Source of the DNA: Caballeronia sp. dw_276
Lineage (GTDB): Bacteria > Pseudomonadota > Gammaproteobacteria > Burkholderiales > Burkholderiaceae
Assembly: GCF_018449635.1 (NCBI RefSeq)
Contig: NZ_JAAVUV010000019.1
Coordinates: forward strand, 25,751-89,750
Direction of reading: 5' to 3'
DNA: 64,000 bases
This document shows positions 63,139 through 64,000 of this stretch, piece by piece. The position numbers and the translations under genes are program-made. The notes below the pieces were generated by a model. The model had not been told where the DNA came from, ran no database searches, and saw only the letters and a list, made by a program, of their open reading frames with translations. How positions within the stretch are numbered: position 1 is the stretch's first letter; each line of letters starts with the position of its first letter.

Positions 63139-63435
63139 TTAAGTGACCATCCGAAACGTCACCGTAGTGAGCTTCGGCTGCCCGTGTTTCTTGATCGACG
63201 AGCGCAAGTGTTCCGCAAGCGCGGCCGACCCGTGCTCGATGGCCACCTTCACCAGGCCATCGAGCATCGTGCAAAGGTGCCGGTCCATCGCTGAAGGGGT
63301 TGCCGCGAAACTGTCCTCGCCGCCGTCGTAATAGGTCCGCGTGATGATCGCAGGCGGCACACGCTGCACATATGCGCGCACCGCCGCGAGATCCTTCGCG
63401 GTGTAGCCGTAGGTGAGCGTGAGATTTTCAGCCAA
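63139..63435 (-). CDS. Small conserved plasmid protein, possibly part of an integrase-associated family
   Basis: A 98-residue protein (MAENLTLTYGYTAKDLAAVRAYVQRVPPAIITRTYY) ending LRSSIKKHGQPKLTTVTFRMVT. The pattern loosely resembles the N-terminal region of a family of plasmid phage-type integrases. It overlaps the upstream gene by eight bases. Role unknown. Confidence 0.6.
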   Translation of the reverse strand: MAENLTLTYGYTAKDLAAVRAYVQRVPPAIITRTYYDGGEDSFAATPSAMDRHLCTMLDGLVKVAIEHGSAALAEHLRSSIKKHGQPKLTTVTFRMVT

Positions 63436-63997
63436 GCTTGCCCCGCTTCGGGTTCGACTTCGACTTCGGTCCGCCTGGAGGTCGCGGTCGCGGATTTGCC
63501 TGATACACGTCTAGCGCATCTTTCGCGTCGGCCATCAGATCGTCGCTGAAGGCGAGCGTGATCTGGGTGAACGCGGCCCGCGTGGCGCCCAGCATTGTGG
63601 CCAGTTGCACATCGGACGCGGACTCGCCCCACAAGACACGCTGAACTAACGCCACACCACCATACCGCGCGACCAGGCGCAGCGCGTAGCCGAGCGACGC
63701 GTTGGTCAGAATCTCGTTGCCGTACGTATCGGCGAGCGCCGTGAGGATCGCCAGCTCGACCCGATCCGGCCGCCGTACGATGGGTTCAAGTCCTGCTCGG
63801 CGCTCCGCCTCGCTCATGACCTCCTCATCAGTAAGAGGGGCCGTAAGTCCGCGGGCGGAATCCAACGCCTGCAAGCCTGTCCCCTCCCCTGCCCGGTACG
63901 CGGAAATTGCAGCGTCTAGCTGCAGGACGATAAACGCGGTTGCCGGATCGAGGGGTGCGTCCTTATCTGGCGGGGCTGCGGGCGGCGGTTGGATCAT
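63428..63997 (-). CDS. Hypothetical plasmid protein, 189 residues
   Basis: A 189-residue protein with an Ala-rich helical body (DEEVMSEAERRAGLEPIVRRPDRVELAILTALADTYG) and a basic Pro/Lys tail (PRPRPPGGPKSKSNPKRGK) that could bind DNA. The ATG is three bases from the right window edge, so the start cannot be verified. Translationally overlapped with the following gene; the two are probably partners. Confidence 0.6.
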   Translation of the reverse strand: MIQPPPAAPPDKDAPLDPATAFIVLQLDAAISAYRAGEGTGLQALDSARGLTAPLTDEEVMSEAERRAGLEPIVRRPDRVELAILTALADTYGNEILTNASLGYALRLVARYGGVALVQRVLWGESASDVQLATMLGATRAAFTQITLAFSDDLMADAKDALDVYQANPRPRPPGGPKSKSNPKRGKLG

Positions 63998-64000
63998 GGA

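Noticed and set aside
1..64000. CRISPR array, rRNA or tRNA genes
   Set aside because: No regularly spaced repeat series and no recognisable tRNA or rRNA sequence was seen while reading the window; a covariance-model scan would be decisive.

Overview
The window looks like an accessory replicon (megaplasmid) or large integrative element from a Paraburkholderia/Burkholderia-type betaproteobacterium. The grounds are high-GC codon use, two Burkholderiales-type 16-strand porins, a short H-NS-like protein of the Burkholderia type, and a backbone of mobile-element genes: a relaxase with an LPD7 domain, a large ParB-like protein, an ArdB/KlcA antirestriction protein, an LPD29 protein, a toxin-antitoxin pair and a plasmid-style UmuD/UmuC operon. 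The species assignment is inference. No tRNA, rRNA or CRISPR array was seen.

Layout. 1-2744: 3' part of the relaxase gene, with an unusual alternative-frame ORF inside its linker, then a terminator. 3221-7835 (minus): porin, racemase-fold protein, MFS transporter and a MurR/RpiR regulator, probably one catabolic unit. 8726-14304 (plus): a putative RiPP (ribosomally made, modified peptide) locus. It has a radical SAM/SPASM enzyme, a 78-residue precursor with two copies of a 13-residue core, an attenuator-like hairpin, an alpha/beta hydrolase, a tautomerase-fold protein, a TrmO/TsaA-like protein, a HemN-like radical SAM enzyme and a class I methyltransferase. It is the best candidate for an undescribed system here. 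A convergent PLP gamma-lyase follows. 17437-22292: a giant CheB-CheR-PAS-kinase-receiver hybrid and a stand-alone CheB. 22592-23218: a minimal tyrosine recombinase.

24192-36786 holds two transport/catabolic units: a polar-amino-acid ABC transporter with a TIM-barrel isomerase (plus), and a polyamine-type ABC transporter with a creatinase-like M24 protein, a flavin reductase-like protein and a porin (minus), divergent from a GntR/FCD regulator. Both transporter promoters carry the same composite motif, so they are probably co-regulated. 37378-40923: a small gene with an in-frame TAG, a TetR regulator, an SDR gene under tandem palindromic operators, YceI and an NAD(P)-binding protein.

41530-47393 is a two-gene defence-like unit: a 1473-residue STAND/NACHT-type NTPase with an N-terminal Cap4-like nuclease domain, translationally coupled to an unknown 481-residue protein. 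48044-63997 is the backbone: an array of inverted repeats (possible oriT), toxin-antitoxin, ParB-like, ArdB, LPD29, a long inverted repeat, an SOS-controlled set (lone ImuA, UmuDC, SRAP), H-NS-like, a response regulator, an RsbQ-like hydrolase paired with a PAS-kinase-receiver protein, and two small conserved plasmid genes at the right edge.
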